Below are positions 5,685-6,237 of a stretch of 6,237 nt of DNA, piece after piece. Positions within the stretch are counted from its first letter, which is position 1. Each line of letters opens with the position of its first letter. Position numbers and translations under genes: made by a program. The stretch lies in NCBI GenBank assembly GCA_003577005.1, contig QEUW01000453.1:1-6237 (forward strand). Direction: 5' to 3'. The DNA comes from Chloroflexota bacterium. Its GTDB lineage: Bacteria > Chloroflexota > Anaerolineae > Caldilineales > Caldilineaceae. Below the pieces are notes generated by a model, which saw nothing but the letters and a program-made list of their open reading frames with translations, did no database searches and was not told where the DNA came from.

Positions 5685-6173
5685 TTAGCCGCGTTCACGG
5701 TAGCCCTCCCAGGTGACCGACCACTCTTTTTTGGGAAGGATAGGAAACATCCACATCCAGGCGCCAGCTAGACGCCGACGTTGTAGATCGGCCTCGCGTA
5801 ATGCTTGCATTACCTTGGCCGGTAAAGTCTCAAAGTACGCCTGCCCGTACAGACTAATCCCATCCGTGCAGATATCTATCACCAAGGGCGTGAGATTCCC
5901 CAGCAATTCCCCTGGCGTTTTGGCAATCACAGAAAGACGCGCTGGCAAACGCAAGAGTTCAGGCAGCAGAGGCGCCATCACCGCTCGTTGGCGCGCCAGG
6001 GGATCCTGTGGCAAGCCTTCAATGACTACAAAGATATCATGGTCACTGTCCGGGCGCGCCTCTCCTCGACTCTGCGAGCCGAACAGAATGACCATCTTCA
6101 GCCGTTCGCCAAAGTGCCCGGCCAGGGCATCAACCAGGACTTGGTAGGCTGTGATGTTATCGCAAGGCTTCAT
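5685..6173 (-). CDS. Free-standing nucleotidyltransferase (NTP_transf_2 / MNT-like)
   Basis: This 162-residue soluble protein carries the polymerase-beta-type signature VILFGSQSRGEARPDSDHDI (about 28-47), with Gly32-Ser33 and the metal-binding pair Asp44/Asp46. It ends with a Trp-rich tail, W-M-W-M-F to W-E-G-Y-R-E-R-G, which I associate with one branch of MNT-like proteins. MNT proteins normally pair with a HEPN RNase toxin, which they can inactivate by AMPylation. No HEPN gene follows here; the next gene encodes a DUF6036-like protein. Where a third Asp is usual (V-D-V-V-x-x-T-P-E), this protein has L-S-V-I-A-K-T-P-G, with Ser81 at that place, so catalysis may be weak or lost. The ATG at 6173 is chosen over the in-frame ATG at 6206. 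The latter lies almost at the predicted transcription start, whereas AGGGGG precedes 6173. Confidence 0.85.
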   Translation of the reverse strand: MKPCDNITAYQVLVDALAGHFGERLKMVILFGSQSRGEARPDSDHDIFVVIEGLPQDPLARQRAVMAPLLPELLRLPARLSVIAKTPGELLGNLTPLVIDICTDGISLYGQAYFETLPAKVMQALREADLQRRRLAGAWMWMFPILPKKEWSVTWEGYRERG

Positions 6174-6177
6174 ACCA

Positions 6178-6183
6178 CCCCCT
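6178..6183 (-). promoter_or_regulatory. Ribosome binding site of the MNT-like gene
   Basis: AGGGGG (6183-6178) lies four bases ahead of ATG 6173. Together with the promoter further upstream it rules against the longer frame beginning at 6206. Confidence 0.5.
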
Positions 6184-6216
6184 GGGCCGGATAGCAAGCC
6201 TATCATGCCTGTCTCG

Positions 6217-6225
6217 ATTATACCA
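6217..6225 (-). promoter_or_regulatory. Extended -10 promoter of the nucleotidyltransferase operon
   Basis: On the minus strand TGGTATAAT (6225-6217) is an exact TGn-TATAAT extended -10 element, a class that needs little -35 contact. The -35 region would fall outside the window. Transcription would start near 6210, giving a leader of about 37 bases to ATG 6173. The three genes down to 4739 have no clear internal promoter and probably share this one. Confidence 0.65.
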
Positions 6226-6237
6226 GGGGATGGGGGC

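Overview
The window is about 6.2 kb of moderately GC-rich bacterial DNA in which every gene I can support lies on the minus strand, so transcription runs from high to low coordinates. The protein types suggest a Chloroflexota-like bacterium. These are a nucleotidyltransferase ending in a W-E-G-Y-R-E tail, a DUF6036-type nucleotidyltransferase with a small partner, and a UxaA-type SAF protein. This assignment rests on recalled resemblance, not on a search. Promoters are bacterial in style, with three exact TATAAT -10 boxes in front of genes.

Reading with transcription, the right end (6173 to 4739) holds three small genes: a free-standing nucleotidyltransferase behind an extended -10 promoter, a DUF6036-like nucleotidyltransferase with a TTG start, and a short uncharacterised protein that overlaps it by 14 bases. 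They look like one operon and resemble toxin-antitoxin or defence-associated nucleotidyltransferase loci, though no activity can be shown. Just past the third stop, a short coding-like reading in another frame may be a gene remnant.

The middle (4547 to 1598) holds two cell-surface polysaccharide genes: a polytopic O-antigen ligase/polymerase (Wzy_C family) and a polyisoprenyl-phosphate hexose-1-phosphate transferase that starts repeat-unit synthesis on the lipid carrier. They are separated by an AT-rich spacer carrying repeated ATACG motifs. A perfect 16-bp hairpin immediately after the transferase stop codon ends the unit.

The left part (1503 to 1) has a membrane-anchored endonuclease/exonuclease/phosphatase (EEP) protein with its own promoter directly behind that terminator. 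It is followed by a 198-base spacer and the first 73 codons of a SAF-domain (UxaA/altronate dehydratase type) gene that runs off the window. The spacer contains an unusual concentric set of inverted repeats (292-409), the least explained piece of DNA here.

Several start codons differ from the longest open frame, because ribosome binding sites or promoters favour an internal start. No tRNA, rRNA, CRISPR array or transposase gene was seen.
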